The notes: generated by a model not told the origin, from the sequence alone. A DNA stretch of 64,000 nt from Vibrio celticus (GCF_024347335.1 NZ_AP025464.1:1550001-1614000), one strand, 5' to 3'. Counted from the first letter of the stretch, positions 36,167-45,662 are shown. Made by a program: numbers and translations.

Positions 36167-36319
36167 ATGATGGTACCGAGTAACGGAACGAATAATACAT
36201 CAGTCGTTGTTGAAGGTCTGAAGGTTAAATTAGCTCCAGGTTTTTATACATTAGATACTGACTTTGTTAAGCCTGGTTTAGTTTTAGAAAAAATCATGTT
36301 CAGCAAAGAGCTGCTTTAA
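36167..36319 (+). CDS. Small hypothetical protein, 50 residues
   Basis: ATG36167 (a second ATG follows at once) is preceded by GGGGAG and reads MMVPSNGTNNTSVVVEGLKV, then KLAPGFYTLDTDF and LVLEKIMFSKELL to TAA. The ribosome site and coding-like composition support a real gene. No family is recognised. It lies just outside the right edge of the IS630-family element. Confidence 0.5.
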   Translation: MMVPSNGTNNTSVVVEGLKVKLAPGFYTLDTDFVKPGLVLEKIMFSKELL

Positions 36320-36379
36320 ATAAATGTCTGTTTGTAGCCCTTTATTGAACTTATTGATTGGGACGTTGAATAGGGCGCA

Positions 36380-36955
36380 TTATTTTCCTGAGTCTCCAGC
36401 TTTGATGAGTTTTGTATCGACAGTTTCACTCTTTAACTCAGGATCAACTAATACCTTTATCACGCCTTTTTGTAGGATCAGGTTATTAGGGTAGGTGATG
36501 ATGTTGCCCGAACTGTGTCGAAGAATAACATGGAACATGGTGATATCGATGATCACACCGCTGATGTCTTCGTCTTTCTCCGCGACTCTTACTCTGTCGC
36601 CAATGCGATAAGGGAAGACGAAAAATATTAGTACGCTGGCTGTGAGGTTACTTAGAATCGACCATTGCGCGAATAAAGCGACACCCAGCACCGCAAATAT
36701 GGATGATAAGAACAGCGAAATATCACCAAAACCCAAGTTAAGAACAATCGTAAACACAGCGATGAAGAGTAGAAACAGAACGATATTGAAACACTTAATC
36801 ACGAACTGCTTTCGCTTCAATTCGACACGCTTATTTTCCGCTAATGTTTCTATCCAGTTCTTACCTAAGCGTTTGATCACCCAATACACAGTGATAAGAA
36901 GTAAACCTAAAACTACTTGTCTAAGCCACATATTGGATTGCAAAAACTCAACCAT
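36380..36955 (-). CDS. Small MscS-like mechanosensitive channel
   Basis: 191 residues from the ATG at 36955 (MVEFLQSNMWL); its first base is the last base of the upstream stop codon (TAATG), which implies translational coupling, so this start is preferred over 37021. Three TM helices (about 12-30, 50-70, 75-105) end in the pore-lining helix, then the MscS beta domain (FFVFPYRIGDRVRVAEKDEDISGVI). The family releases solutes on osmotic downshock. The cytoplasmic vestibule is short. Confidence 0.85.
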   Translation of the reverse strand: MVEFLQSNMWLRQVVLGLLLITVYWVIKRLGKNWIETLAENKRVELKRKQFVIKCFNIVLFLLFIAVFTIVLNLGFGDISLFLSSIFAVLGVALFAQWSILSNLTASVLIFFVFPYRIGDRVRVAEKDEDISGVIIDITMFHVILRHSSGNIITYPNNLILQKGVIKVLVDPELKSETVDTKLIKAGDSGK

Positions 36956-37890
36956 TAAATAAACCTCAATTTTTTCAAAATAATGACCTCTGCCGCTATG
37001 ACCACGAGCAGCCCAACGCAAAATAGTGGAAATGCTATCGGGTTATCTGTTCCGGGTATCCCAGCTATATTGACACCCAGTAAACCGGTGAAAAACCCAG
37101 CAGGGAGGAAAATACCTGCAATGATAGAAAATAGGTACGTATTTCTATTCATTTTTTCAGCTTGTTGCTGACTTAGGCTCGCTAAAAATACATTAATTTG
37201 TTCGATGTAAAACTCAACAGACTCGTTAATTCTCAGGATGGTATCAAGGCTGTTCTTTATATGACTGTTGTGCTTACTCAATGGTGCAGGTAGGTCACTC
37301 ATTAAATCTTCAAAAACGTATTTCTGTGGCTTCAAATAACGCCTTAGTCTGAGTAGCCTTGAATGTAGAGCGTTAATAGATCTTATGTCGATATTGGATG
37401 TAGATTCTAACTCATCAATTAATAGTTCGACGGGTGCTAGGAAGGTTGAAATATTGTGGTTGATTCCACGGATCATGCCCAACAACACATCAGGTAATGA
37501 TGTAGGGCCTTGGTTTTGTTTGAGATCAGATATCAGATTACTGACCGCTTTTGAAGGAACTTTGCGTGTCGATATTAAAGTGCCTTTGTACCATAAGATG
37601 CGTAGGCTAAGCATGTCGTCAGGGTTAGCACCTTCGTTTAGATTAATGCCTCGCAGAATCATCAAAAAACAGTCGTGGCCAAACTGTTCGAACCGAGGGC
37701 GGGTGTCATCGGTGAGTAATGAATCGATGATGGCATTTGGAACCGTATTACTGTGGAGCCATTCTCTCAAACCGTCAGCATCTCTTTGGCAGTGATACCA
37801 AGTTGATTGCTCGAATGAGGCTGGGCTGGTGGTGTGTTCATGTGCCACACCCTCAGAAAATTGCCAGCTTGAAATTATGAAAGCGTCCAT
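36955..37890 (-). CDS. zntB: CorA/ZntB-family divalent cation transporter
   Basis: 311 residues. A large N-terminal cytoplasmic domain (about 1-245) and two C-terminal TM helices (about 252-272 and 285-305) joined by GLLGVNIAGIPG, where GVN stands for the GMN filter motif of CorA as in ZntB proteins. A zinc or other divalent cation transporter of the inner membrane. Its stop overlaps the start of the MscS-like gene, so the two form an operon. Confidence 0.8.
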   Translation of the reverse strand: MDAFIISSWQFSEGVAHEHTTSPASFEQSTWYHCQRDADGLREWLHSNTVPNAIIDSLLTDDTRPRFEQFGHDCFLMILRGINLNEGANPDDMLSLRILWYKGTLISTRKVPSKAVSNLISDLKQNQGPTSLPDVLLGMIRGINHNISTFLAPVELLIDELESTSNIDIRSINALHSRLLRLRRYLKPQKYVFEDLMSDLPAPLSKHNSHIKNSLDTILRINESVEFYIEQINVFLASLSQQQAEKMNRNTYLFSIIAGIFLPAGFFTGLLGVNIAGIPGTDNPIAFPLFCVGLLVVIAAEVIILKKLRFI

Positions 37891-38217
37891 TCATTTGTCC
37901 TTAATGATATGACGTAAACATTGATATTATGGCGCCATTCAGGTGCCGTATTGAACTGAGCTTAATCTTGGTAAGTTCAATGAGCGATGTGAGTGAGATA
38001 AAGTCTAATAAGACAGGTTGGTCTTTGGAGCTCGACGGACTCTTCCATTATTGTCTCTATTAAATGTAGCTCATTGTTTCGTCGTTATAAATTAGCACTC
38101 TAGCTCCATGTTAGCGACGAAAAAAAGAAAAGACCGAGGTCTTTTCTTTTTAGGGGAAGTTGAGGAGAGCTGGTTCAGACAACTCGAGTTTTCCGATGGT
38201 TTACATAAGCAAAAACA
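37891..38217. other. Intergenic region between zntB and eptA-like genes
   Basis: 327 bases. The left end carries the promoter region of zntB, and a loosely paired repeat around GTATTGAACT/AAGTTCAAT is near 37950-37983. The right end holds the terminator at 38119-38151. No gene is seen. Confidence 0.5.
38119..38151. terminator. Terminator after the phosphoethanolamine transferase gene
   Basis: AAAAAGAAAAGACC pairs with GGTCTTTTCTTTTT over a 2-base gap, with A and T runs on both sides. On the minus strand it lies about 65 bases after the transferase stop. Confidence 0.82.
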
Positions 38218-39840
38218 CTACCGACACGCAGCAAAAATATCTTGGTTCTCTCGATATTCTTTGGTTTGTACATCCATTAGGCCGAGTAAAGAGTCGAACA
38301 GGTTGTCTTGGGAGAAGCTCTGTTCTTTGCCTGCCTTTCTTAAGCAGGTCTGGTTTATCCCTTTCTGCTCGGCGAAACCATCAGACATCCACATGATCAT
38401 AGGCACATGGGTTTGCTCTTTCGGCGCCAATGAATAAGGCATGCCGTGTAAGTAGACGCCGTTTTCCCCTAAAGATTCACCATGATCGGAAATGTACATT
38501 AGCGCCACGTTGTACTTATCGGTGAGTTTCTCTAGCTTTTGAATAACCTGTGAGAGAAAGAAATCCGTGTACAAAATGGTGTTGTCGTAGGTGTTTACCA
38601 CTTCCTCTTTGGTGCAGTTTTCGATATCTGCACGAGCGCAATCAGGCGTAAATTTCTTATGTTCTTCTGGATAACGCTCAAAGTACGTTGGGCCGTGAGA
38701 TCCCGAAATATGATAGAAAATGATGCTATCTTGCTTAAGATCTTGAGTGTCTTGTTCGAAGTTCTCTAGCATCGCTGTGTCGTAGCATACGTCGTTATTA
38801 CATAACGGGTCGCTGTCTTTAGCGACGAGCGTCATCTCTTTGATTCGGTGTGCGACCGCCTTATCCCCACCATCATGTTCTCTCCAGATAGAGTGAATGC
38901 CCGCGCGGTTCATTATGTCGACCACGTTATCTTGGTTGTAGGCTTTGTCGCGGTCGTAGTTGCTACGATTCATGTTCGAGAACATACACGGTACAGAAAC
39001 TGCGGTGGCTGTTCCGCACGACTGCACATCAGAGAAAAATATCGGGTTATAAGGCTTGGTATGAGCGTTGGTTTCTCTCTCATAGCCATAATATTGGTAG
39101 TTATACACGCGAGCGGTTTCGCCAAGCACAAACACCAATAAGGTCGGCTTGGTTGCCGCTTTTGCTTGTGGTTTGAGCTGAGCCTCTAACCCCAATTCTT
39201 GATAGGGGATGGGCTGTTTGATGTAGGTGTTATTGATGTATTTGACCGTTGATGCCACATACTCGGTCGGAATGATCATCTTTTTGATGTGCGAGTTATT
39301 ACGACCAATCGAGACGTAATCTTTGTAGAAAAGCCCGGCAATAATCGCAATGACAATCAAGGAAGAGAGCAGCCCAATTGATTTCCAGACAAAGAAATCC
39401 TTCCAAGACTCTTTTTCAAGTTTGGTAAACAGCAGGATGAGCGATGGAATACCGCCCATGGCGAGTAGCCATAAGATCGAGTGACCACTGATATAGCTGG
39501 CTGCTTCACCGCTATTGGTCTCAAACACATTCTCTATCATGCCGTAGTCGACGAATATGCCGTAATTGAACATGCTGTAGCTGACTAAGGTTGAGGTGAT
39601 CAGCAATAAGATGAAAAACGGCTTAGAGAAAATAGGCCAGTTGAAGACTTGGAAGATGAAATTAAAGGCAGCAAGGAAGAAGATAGGAATGGAGATAAGA
39701 AACGCAACGCTTTCAGACTTCGATGCCTGAACAATACTAAACAGTTCTTGGGAGAGAGGTAAATTGACGACAAGCAGATAATACACGGCCAACACAAAAG
39801 GCAGCTTGTTTATCGACATGTTAAAGCTTGGTAGATTCAT
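38218..39840 (-). CDS. eptA: Phosphoethanolamine-lipid A transferase (EptA-like)
   Basis: 540 residues. Five N-terminal TM helices (about 12-180) precede a periplasmic sulfatase-fold domain. LVFVLGETARVYNY holds the catalytic Thr, YISDHGESLGENG the metal-binding Asp-His, and HVPMIMWMSD a further His. Several Cys for disulfides are present (QSCGTATAVSVPCM, CNNDVC). The enzyme adds phosphoethanolamine to lipid A and can lower polymyxin susceptibility. No two-component regulator is adjacent; single gene. Confidence 0.9.
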   Translation of the reverse strand: MNLPSFNMSINKLPFVLAVYYLLVVNLPLSQELFSIVQASKSESVAFLISIPIFFLAAFNFIFQVFNWPIFSKPFFILLLITSTLVSYSMFNYGIFVDYGMIENVFETNSGEAASYISGHSILWLLAMGGIPSLILLFTKLEKESWKDFFVWKSIGLLSSLIVIAIIAGLFYKDYVSIGRNNSHIKKMIIPTEYVASTVKYINNTYIKQPIPYQELGLEAQLKPQAKAATKPTLLVFVLGETARVYNYQYYGYERETNAHTKPYNPIFFSDVQSCGTATAVSVPCMFSNMNRSNYDRDKAYNQDNVVDIMNRAGIHSIWREHDGGDKAVAHRIKEMTLVAKDSDPLCNNDVCYDTAMLENFEQDTQDLKQDSIIFYHISGSHGPTYFERYPEEHKKFTPDCARADIENCTKEEVVNTYDNTILYTDFFLSQVIQKLEKLTDKYNVALMYISDHGESLGENGVYLHGMPYSLAPKEQTHVPMIMWMSDGFAEQKGINQTCLRKAGKEQSFSQDNLFDSLLGLMDVQTKEYRENQDIFAACR

Positions 39841-39986
39841 AGGTCTTGTTTTCCTGCGTCTCTTATCCCTTTATTTTAGTCTCGCTACCAAGAAAGCTCT
39901 AATATCAACGCATAAAGCTCAATAAGTGATGGTGAGCGATAAACCGGCTAAAGTGAAATGACGCGATAGGACGTGTAGAAACAAAA

Positions 39987-40038
39987 AATTCACTTTACTG
40001 AGTGACCTTCATGACAAGGTGGAACAGCAAAGTGAATT
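39987..40038 (-). terminator. Terminator after the outer-membrane barrel gene
   Basis: AATTCACTTT and AAAGTGAATT form the outer stem, with a further CTG/CAG pairing and an inner hairpin. On the minus strand a T run (TTTTTTG) follows. Confidence 0.78.
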
Positions 40039-40073
40039 AGTATGTTCAGCTTATTCTATGTGGTTCAATCACA

Positions 40074-40655
40074 TTAGAAGTTGTATGAACCACCGAAGCT
40101 AATGCTGTTGAATGCTAACGTGTGATCATCGTTTTTGAGTGACCCATTGCCAATAGAATAGTCATCGACACTTACTGCGTCTGCTTGCGAAATCAAGCGT
40201 AGCGTTAGGTGTTCGATTGGCGTGTATTCAACACCAACACCAAAGTGGAAACCTGTACCGCTGTCATCAGCGTAACCAGCACTCTTATTTGCGTTTAGGT
40301 CAACAGAGCTTAAACCAGCCAAAACGAATGGGCGGATTGTGTTGTCGAATGTGTAACCAAGATTTGCTGACAAAGAAACAGACGTCGGAGACAGCTTTTC
40401 AGCGCTATTTTTGTAGTTTGCGTAATCTGTGTAGCCAAGTTCAACACCTACGATACGGTTGAATTGGTAGCCGCCGTATAGGTTGTAGCCCATGCCATCT
40501 GAATCTAAGCTACCGTGACCGTCTGTGTCAGAATCTTGGTAGACACTAAGTCCGCCACCAATGTACGCACCGCCGTCAGTACCTGCTGCTAAAGCTGGAA
40601 GAGAAACTGCGCTGATTAACCCCAGTGCTAATGCTGATTTCGTTATCTTGTTCAT
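40074..40655 (-). CDS. Outer-membrane beta-barrel protein (OmpA/OmpW-like)
   Basis: 193 residues with a clean signal peptide (MNKITKSALALGLISAVSLP, cut after ALAA). The mature part alternates polar and hydrophobic residues, with typical strands YNLYGGYQFNRIVGVELGYT and FHFGVGVEYTPIEHLTLRLI, and ends in Phe, as outer-membrane barrels do. About eight strands fit the size. No periplasmic peptidoglycan-binding domain. Role unknown. Confidence 0.85.
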   Translation of the reverse strand: MNKITKSALALGLISAVSLPALAAGTDGGAYIGGGLSVYQDSDTDGHGSLDSDGMGYNLYGGYQFNRIVGVELGYTDYANYKNSAEKLSPTSVSLSANLGYTFDNTIRPFVLAGLSSVDLNANKSAGYADDSGTGFHFGVGVEYTPIEHLTLRLISQADAVSVDDYSIGNGSLKNDDHTLAFNSISFGGSYNF

Positions 40656-40847
40656 CTTAGTTACTCACTCTTAAATGTCATGCCAGTATCAATAATTTTT
40701 ATTTTGCGACCTTTCGACCGTTGGTGAGTATTATTCCGTAGTCTTGTATGTATTACTGTATGGTTTTGTAAGCTGAATCATTACATAGTAGAAAACATAC
40801 ACATCAGATTGCGTAATTAATCAGGCTGCCCAAAACAAGGAGTAAAC

Positions 40848-41387
40848 ATGCTAATGAAAAAAAAGACAGGTTTGGTGGTCGTGGATGTTCAGGGTAAGCT
40901 CGCACGCCTTGTTGATGAGAGCGAGACACTGATTGCTAACTGTGAAAAGCTGATTGAGGGAGCTCAGATTTTAGGTCTTCCTGTTGTTAGCTTGGAGCAG
41001 AACCCAGAGAAATTGGGGGCAACCGTTAGTGAGCTGAATGACCTATTGAGTAACTCTAAGCCGATACCTAAATTCACGTTTAACGCGTGTGATGAGCCCA
41101 AGTTTGTTGAGGCGGTTCAAACCAAGGATGTAGAGACTTGGTTGGTGTGTGGGATTGAGGCTCATATTTGTGTCTATCAAACCGCAATGGGGCTGTTGGA
41201 ACTTGGGTACAAGGTTCAGGTAGTTGGCGACTGTGTTAGTTCGCGAACGGCACTCAACAAGGATCTAGCAATCCGTCGACTAACGGATGCTGGTATCCAA
41301 ATCACAGGATTGGAAATGAGCTTATACGAGCTTGTGAAAGATTGCCGTGCACCAGAATTTAAGTCCATTCTGTCCTTGATTCGTTAA
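40848..41387 (+). CDS. Isochorismatase-like cysteine hydrolase
   Basis: 179 residues. The triad is visible as Asp in TGLVVVDVQGKLA, a Lys in the KFTF or DEPKF region and Cys in VCGIEAHICVYQTA; the cis-peptide GIEAH motif is typical. YcaC/nicotinamidase relatives hydrolyse amides or similar bonds. Substrate unknown. CAAGGAG precedes the start; ATG40848 and ATG40854 are both possible. The next gene starts 53 bases later on the same strand. Confidence 0.85.
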   Translation: MLMKKKTGLVVVDVQGKLARLVDESETLIANCEKLIEGAQILGLPVVSLEQNPEKLGATVSELNDLLSNSKPIPKFTFNACDEPKFVEAVQTKDVETWLVCGIEAHICVYQTAMGLLELGYKVQVVGDCVSSRTALNKDLAIRRLTDAGIQITGLEMSLYELVKDCRAPEFKSILSLIR

Positions 41388-41440
41388 CTTGGGTTTCGTT
41401 AAGGTCCGATTCGTTATTTTCCCCCTTTGAAGAGGTCTAT

Positions 41441-41983
41441 TTGAACAATCTAATCGTATTTACCGGTGGGCCGGGATCTGGCAAAACCTCGGTCATCGAT
41501 GCTTTGAAAAGTCAGGGTTATCGCTGCGCACCAGAAGTCGGGCGTAAAGTGATTCAACACCAAGTTGAGCAACAAGGTAGCGCTTTGCCGTGGTTAGATA
41601 AAGTGGCTTTTCGTGATGAGATGGAGCGAGAAGAGTTAGCCAATTACCAAGCATTTGAGGCAAGTGAGCAACTCATCTTCTTTGATAGAAGCATCGTGGA
41701 TTCATACGGTTACAGCCTGTTAGAAACGCTGCCTATTCCAGAATCCTTGCTAAATAGCTGTAATGAGATCACATACAACAGTAAGGTATTTATCTTCCCG
41801 CCTTGGGATTCGATTTTCATCAATGATCAAGAACGTAAACAAGACTTCGGCGAAGCGATCGCCACCTACGAAAACATGGTGTCAGCCTATAATCAGTTTG
41901 GTTATCAGCTGGTGGAAGTACCTAAATTATCTGTTGAGGAACGAGTTGAGTTTATCTTAGCTTCAATTGACGCAGGCGAGTAA
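41441..41983 (+). CDS. P-loop NTPase (AAA_28-like)
   Basis: 180 residues from a TTG start at 41441, supported by AGAGG 6 bases upstream. Walker A is FTGGPGSGKTSV; the rest (FFDRSIVDSYGYSL, KVFIFPPWDSIF) resembles the AAA_28/thymidylate-kinase-like group of unknown role. Probably co-transcribed with the hydrolase ahead. An ISL3-family element has entered 17 bases after its stop. Confidence 0.82.
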   Translation: MNNLIVFTGGPGSGKTSVIDALKSQGYRCAPEVGRKVIQHQVEQQGSALPWLDKVAFRDEMEREELANYQAFEASEQLIFFDRSIVDSYGYSLLETLPIPESLLNSCNEITYNSKVFIFPPWDSIFINDQERKQDFGEAIATYENMVSAYNQFGYQLVEVPKLSVEERVEFILASIDAGE

Positions 41984-42007
41984 TTCCCCGAAACCACAAT
42001 TAAAAAA

Positions 42008-43298
42008 GGTTCATCGCGGCTTTCCGGGGAAGGCCGCTTTTATCTTCATAAAAAAGTAATCCGTATCTCGATACCCATAGCCCATTCTTTTGATTAACTT
42101 AATCTTGTTATTAATCCCTTCCAAGGTACATGTATTTAAGTGATATAAAGCTGAAGACACTATCCCATGAAGGTACGGTTTCAGCTTTCTAGCAAAGTTT
42201 ATGAGTGGCTTTACTCCGCTTTCATGAACTTGTTGCCACCATATTTCCCAAAGGTCTCGGGCTTGTTTTTCCGATTCGCAGTACCAGAGTTCCTTGAGTT
42301 GAGCGCCAAGTAAATGGGTCACCATTAAGTCACGGTTAATCGCAAGTATTTCATCCAGATAGCTTTGTTGCTTGGTATTTAAATTCTCTCTATTTTTCAG
42401 TAGTACCCAGCGTGAGCGCTTGACCCAACGCCGTGCACTTTTGTCATCTTTAAGTTGGTTAGCTTGATCTACTCGAACTCTATCCATAACCTCTCGACCA
42501 AACTTAGCGACGACATGAAAGAGATCATAGACGATACGGGCATTTGAACAATGAGCTTGAACCTCTAGATCAAAAGCGGTGTTCATATCCATTGCCACAA
42601 CTTCGATATTTTGTGCATGCTCTCCAAGCATCTCAAAGAAGGGGCGTATGTCTTTGCGACTTCTACCTAGACCAATCCAAAGTACTTGATGCGTTTGTGC
42701 ATCTGCGATAACAGTGGCGTAACGATGGCCCTTGAATATGGCAAACTCATCCATGACCAGTTGACGCAAGCACCCCCAAGGAACCTCAGGTACGACACGC
42801 TTGAGACGTTGCTTGTCTATTTCTTTGATGGTGTGCCAGTGCACTCCAGTAAGCTCTGAAATGTGTTTGATGGGTAGCAATGGTAATAGATTATCAATGT
42901 AATCAATCAGCCGATTAGTGAGGCGAGAATATGGCTTAACCCAAGAAATAGACTCAGTCTTGATACCACAATTTGAACACTTGATGCGCCGAGTCTGAAC
43001 GAGTAACTCAACGGGTGTGCCTAGCATCATCGCATCCTTAAGCGTTCTCCACTGAGTGTCATGGATAGAGGCAGAAACTTGACCACAAGAGCAGTATGCT
43101 GCGGTATCAGGAATTAAGGTGATAGAGATTAATGAGTCAGTTTTATAAGACTTTACGATCTGAAAGCCTTCCCAGAATGACGATAGGAAAGTATTATTCG
43201 GCATGAAAACGGTAGTTTGTGAAAGGTTGTGTTTGGCGATGTAACCTTACCACTAACTACCGTTTTTGTTTTCAGTTCCCGCTAATCTGCGAAGAACC
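42008..43298 (-). mobile_element. ISL3-family insertion sequence, complete
   Basis: 1291 bp with imperfect inverted repeats (GGTTCATCGCGGCTTT left; GGTTCTTCGCAGATTA read inward from the right) and an exact 8-bp target duplication TTAAAAAA (42000-42007 and 43299-43306), the size this family makes. The insertion point is the A tract at the foot of a terminator hairpin. Confidence 0.95.
42011..43204 (-). CDS. ISL3-family transposase
   Basis: 397 residues. An N-terminal zinc-finger-like part (YCSCG ... IKCSNCGIKTES), an HTH (about 105-130) and the DDE core: Asp in LVMDEFAIFKGHRY, Asp in VVAMDMNTAF and Glu in TLEGINNKIKLIKR. Full length and intact, so the element may still move. Confidence 0.95.
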   Translation of the reverse strand: MPNNTFLSSFWEGFQIVKSYKTDSLISITLIPDTAAYCSCGQVSASIHDTQWRTLKDAMMLGTPVELLVQTRRIKCSNCGIKTESISWVKPYSRLTNRLIDYIDNLLPLLPIKHISELTGVHWHTIKEIDKQRLKRVVPEVPWGCLRQLVMDEFAIFKGHRYATVIADAQTHQVLWIGLGRSRKDIRPFFEMLGEHAQNIEVVAMDMNTAFDLEVQAHCSNARIVYDLFHVVAKFGREVMDRVRVDQANQLKDDKSARRWVKRSRWVLLKNRENLNTKQQSYLDEILAINRDLMVTHLLGAQLKELWYCESEKQARDLWEIWWQQVHESGVKPLINFARKLKPYLHGIVSSALYHLNTCTLEGINNKIKLIKRMGYGYRDTDYFFMKIKAAFPGKPR

Positions 43299-43300
43299 TT

Positions 43301-43352
43301 AAAAAAGCCCCGCAGTATCGACTCAATTGAGTGAATACTGCGGGGCTTTTTT
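43301..43352. terminator. Strong bidirectional terminator, now next to ISL3
   Basis: AAAAAAGCCCCGCAGTAT pairs with ATACTGCGGGGCTTTTTT around an inner ACTCAATTGAGT palindrome. It served the NTPase gene (plus) and the RpiR gene (minus). The ISL3 insertion now separates it from the NTPase gene by 1.3 kb. Confidence 0.92.
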
Positions 43353-43406
43353 ATTCAGATTTAGTTTGTGGTGTACTAGCGGCGAGAAGCTTGGTTTCGG
43401 TAACGT

Positions 43407-44270
43407 TTAATCGCCGAGAGGCTGTCGGTCGCCACCGCCTCGGTAGGAATCGAGCGCAACCTTTAAGCGACGCAGTTTATCGCGCGAACGGTTCTTGTGA
43501 TTGACCGCCATGCCCATCGAAAGCACATCTACTAGAGCCAACATTGCGTAGCGAGAAGCCGATGGTTTGTAGATGAAGTCGGTTTCCATATGTTTGATTG
43601 GTAACAAGATATCCGCAATTTTTGCTAGCGGAGTGTCTTGTGGGGTAATAGCGATAATCTTAAGCCCGTATTGCTTGGCTAATTCGGCGGTTTCGGTGAT
43701 CACTGGCGTAAAACCGGTCGCTGAAATCATCACCATCACGTCATTGGCATCGGCCGTGGCAGCAACCATACGTGACATCAAGCCATCGTTGTACGACACC
43801 ACTGGGTAGCCCAAACGAAACAGTCTATGTTGCAGCTCTTGAGAAGCAATGGTTGAACCGCCGCCCATGCCGATAGCAATGATCTGTCTGGCGTTATGCA
43901 GCCAGCTCACCGCAGTTTCAACGTCTTGCTCTTTGAACAGAGTTCGGTTGATGTCTAGGCTCTGCTTGATCGATTCGTAGATACCTTGATAGCCCGTTTG
44001 GTCAACAGGTTCGAGGATAAAGCGCTGGCCAACGGTTAGCGTCTGAGCCAACTTAATCTTCATATCACGTACGTTGCTGCAACCGATCGCTTTAGCAAAG
44101 CGTGTGATGGTGGCTTCGCTCACTTGAGCACCTTCAGCAAGTTCTGTAATGCTGGCATTGGCAGCAAAATCAATGTCGTCCATGATCAGCTTGGCGACTT
44201 TCTTTTCTGCATCACGAAGAACAGGAAAACGCTCTGTTATCTGTGAAATGATATCTACTTCTAAACTCAA
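43407..44270 (-). CDS. RpiR-family transcriptional regulator (HTH-SIS)
   Basis: 287 residues. HTH_6 domain (about 1-78; SITELAEGAQVSEATITRFAKAIG) and a SIS sugar-isomerase-fold sensor (about 125-255; AIGMGGGSTIASQELQHRL, MVMISATGFTPVITETAELA). RpiR proteins respond to phosphosugars such as MurNAc-6-P or KDPG-type intermediates. It is read in the same direction as the deaminase gene ahead (117 bases) and is the evident regulator of the amino-sugar-acid cluster. A KDPG or KDG ligand would fit but is inference. Confidence 0.88.
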   Translation of the reverse strand: MSLEVDIISQITERFPVLRDAEKKVAKLIMDDIDFAANASITELAEGAQVSEATITRFAKAIGCSNVRDMKIKLAQTLTVGQRFILEPVDQTGYQGIYESIKQSLDINRTLFKEQDVETAVSWLHNARQIIAIGMGGGSTIASQELQHRLFRLGYPVVSYNDGLMSRMVAATADANDVMVMISATGFTPVITETAELAKQYGLKIIAITPQDTPLAKIADILLPIKHMETDFIYKPSASRYAMLALVDVLSMGMAVNHKNRSRDKLRRLKVALDSYRGGGDRQPLGD

Positions 44271-44387
44271 GAATCCTGATCCTTTGTTGATGGGGCTATT
44301 TGCTAATACCTAGTCATTGGTCGCTAAAGCTTAGCCCCGTTAGTATATCTTATTGTTTCGCTGATTCTAGCTTATCGAGAATTCGAT

Positions 44388-45662
44388 TTAGAAACAGGTT
44401 TCCACCCAGTTTGTTACCTGATGGTCGTCATCGCTGATGGCAATGTAGCGCCATTTGTCGAAGGTTAAACACGGATGTGAGGTAGAGAACGCAATCATGT
44501 CGCCCACTTCAATCTCAGAAGAACCGTCAGTTTCAACAAAGGTATGCTGATCCATCACAGCAGTAGCTGTCAGCCCTTTTACTGAGATAGCTTCGCCATT
44601 GCGATAGCCACGCTCAGCAATCGGTAAACCCGCATCAAAGGCCACATCACGCTTGCCTAGCCCAACCACTAACTTTGTTGGCTCCGGACGAGAGATTACA
44701 TACGCCCATACCTCAAGTGCCGATTCTAAATCACCACCTAATTCGCACGCGTAACCTTGGTTTACTTGGGCGCGTTGCAACACCTTGCTTTGTGCGTCTA
44801 GGTAAATGCCTGTGTCGTGAATCGCGTAACAGCCCGGGCGGATGATCGCCAAGTAATCGGTTAGGTTCGCCAAACATTCTGCAACCACGTCATACCAAGC
44901 TGAGCCTGCGCCAGTGATAATAGGTTGCCCTGCAATTAGGCCATCTGATGTCAGGCTTTCGACCGAAGTGAGCGCCTGATTTAAGAAGGTGCGAATGTCT
45001 TGCTCGGCATTGTCGCCATGAATCACACCCTCGTATACCTCAATACCCGCTAGCGAAAGCGCAGGTGTGTCTTGTATGGTTTGAGCCAGTTCTAGAACTT
45101 CTTGTGGTGAACGACAACCACAGCGACCGCCCGGTACACCAAATTCGATCAGTACTTTTAGTGTCTGTTTTGTATTAGAGAAATATTGGTTAAGTTGCTG
45201 CACGTTTACCGAAGAATCCACACAACAGTAAAAGTCGATATCAAACTCACTGATCAGCTGTTCAACGATCGCCATGTTGGTTTTACCCACCAATTGGTTG
45301 GCCATGATGATTCGTTTTGCACCCGCCATAGCGGCAACTTCTGCCTGTGCAGGCGTTGCTACTGTAATACCCCAAGCGCCATTTTCTAGCTGTTGGCGGA
45401 AAAAATCAGGTGTCATTGATGTTTTGCCATGTGGTGACAATTTAACCTGATGATGATCAGCGAATGATTGCATCCAATTCAGGTTATTGGTTAATGCCGA
45501 TTGTTTGATAACTGCGACCGGAAGTGAAACATCTTCATCAACCAGTCGGTAAATACCGTTCTCAGATTGTGATATTGCTCTCCCTTTTTGGCCTTTTTCA
45601 GTCAAGACAAAACTATCGTTTTGATACTTTATAAGATCTTTATGTGCAGGGTTATGTTTCAT
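44388..45662 (-). CDS. PLP-dependent deaminase, DSD1/D-threonine aldolase-like (candidate D-glucosaminate deaminase)
   Basis: 424 residues. Alanine-racemase-like N-terminal barrel with the PLP lysine Lys80 in LSPHGKTSM and a C-terminal D-serine-dehydratase-like domain whose HPCLTFDKW holds the zinc-binding His-Cys pair. The family deaminates D-hydroxy amino acids. The adjacent deacetylase, KDG kinase and KDPG aldolase suggest that the substrate is D-glucosaminate, giving 2-keto-3-deoxygluconate plus ammonia. It is divergent from the deacetylase gene across a 176-base control region. Confidence 0.8.
   Translation of the reverse strand: MKHNPAHKDLIKYQNDSFVLTEKGQKGRAISQSENGIYRLVDEDVSLPVAVIKQSALTNNLNWMQSFADHHQVKLSPHGKTSMTPDFFRQQLENGAWGITVATPAQAEVAAMAGAKRIIMANQLVGKTNMAIVEQLISEFDIDFYCCVDSSVNVQQLNQYFSNTKQTLKVLIEFGVPGGRCGCRSPQEVLELAQTIQDTPALSLAGIEVYEGVIHGDNAEQDIRTFLNQALTSVESLTSDGLIAGQPIITGAGSAWYDVVAECLANLTDYLAIIRPGCYAIHDTGIYLDAQSKVLQRAQVNQGYACELGGDLESALEVWAYVISRPEPTKLVVGLGKRDVAFDAGLPIAERGYRNGEAISVKGLTATAVMDQHTFVETDGSSEIEVGDMIAFSTSHPCLTFDKWRYIAISDDDHQVTNWVETCF

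Noticed and set aside
38108..38437. A 109-codon plus-strand frame overlapping the end of the eptA-like gene.
   Set aside because: It begins inside a terminator and runs antisense to conserved transferase codons.
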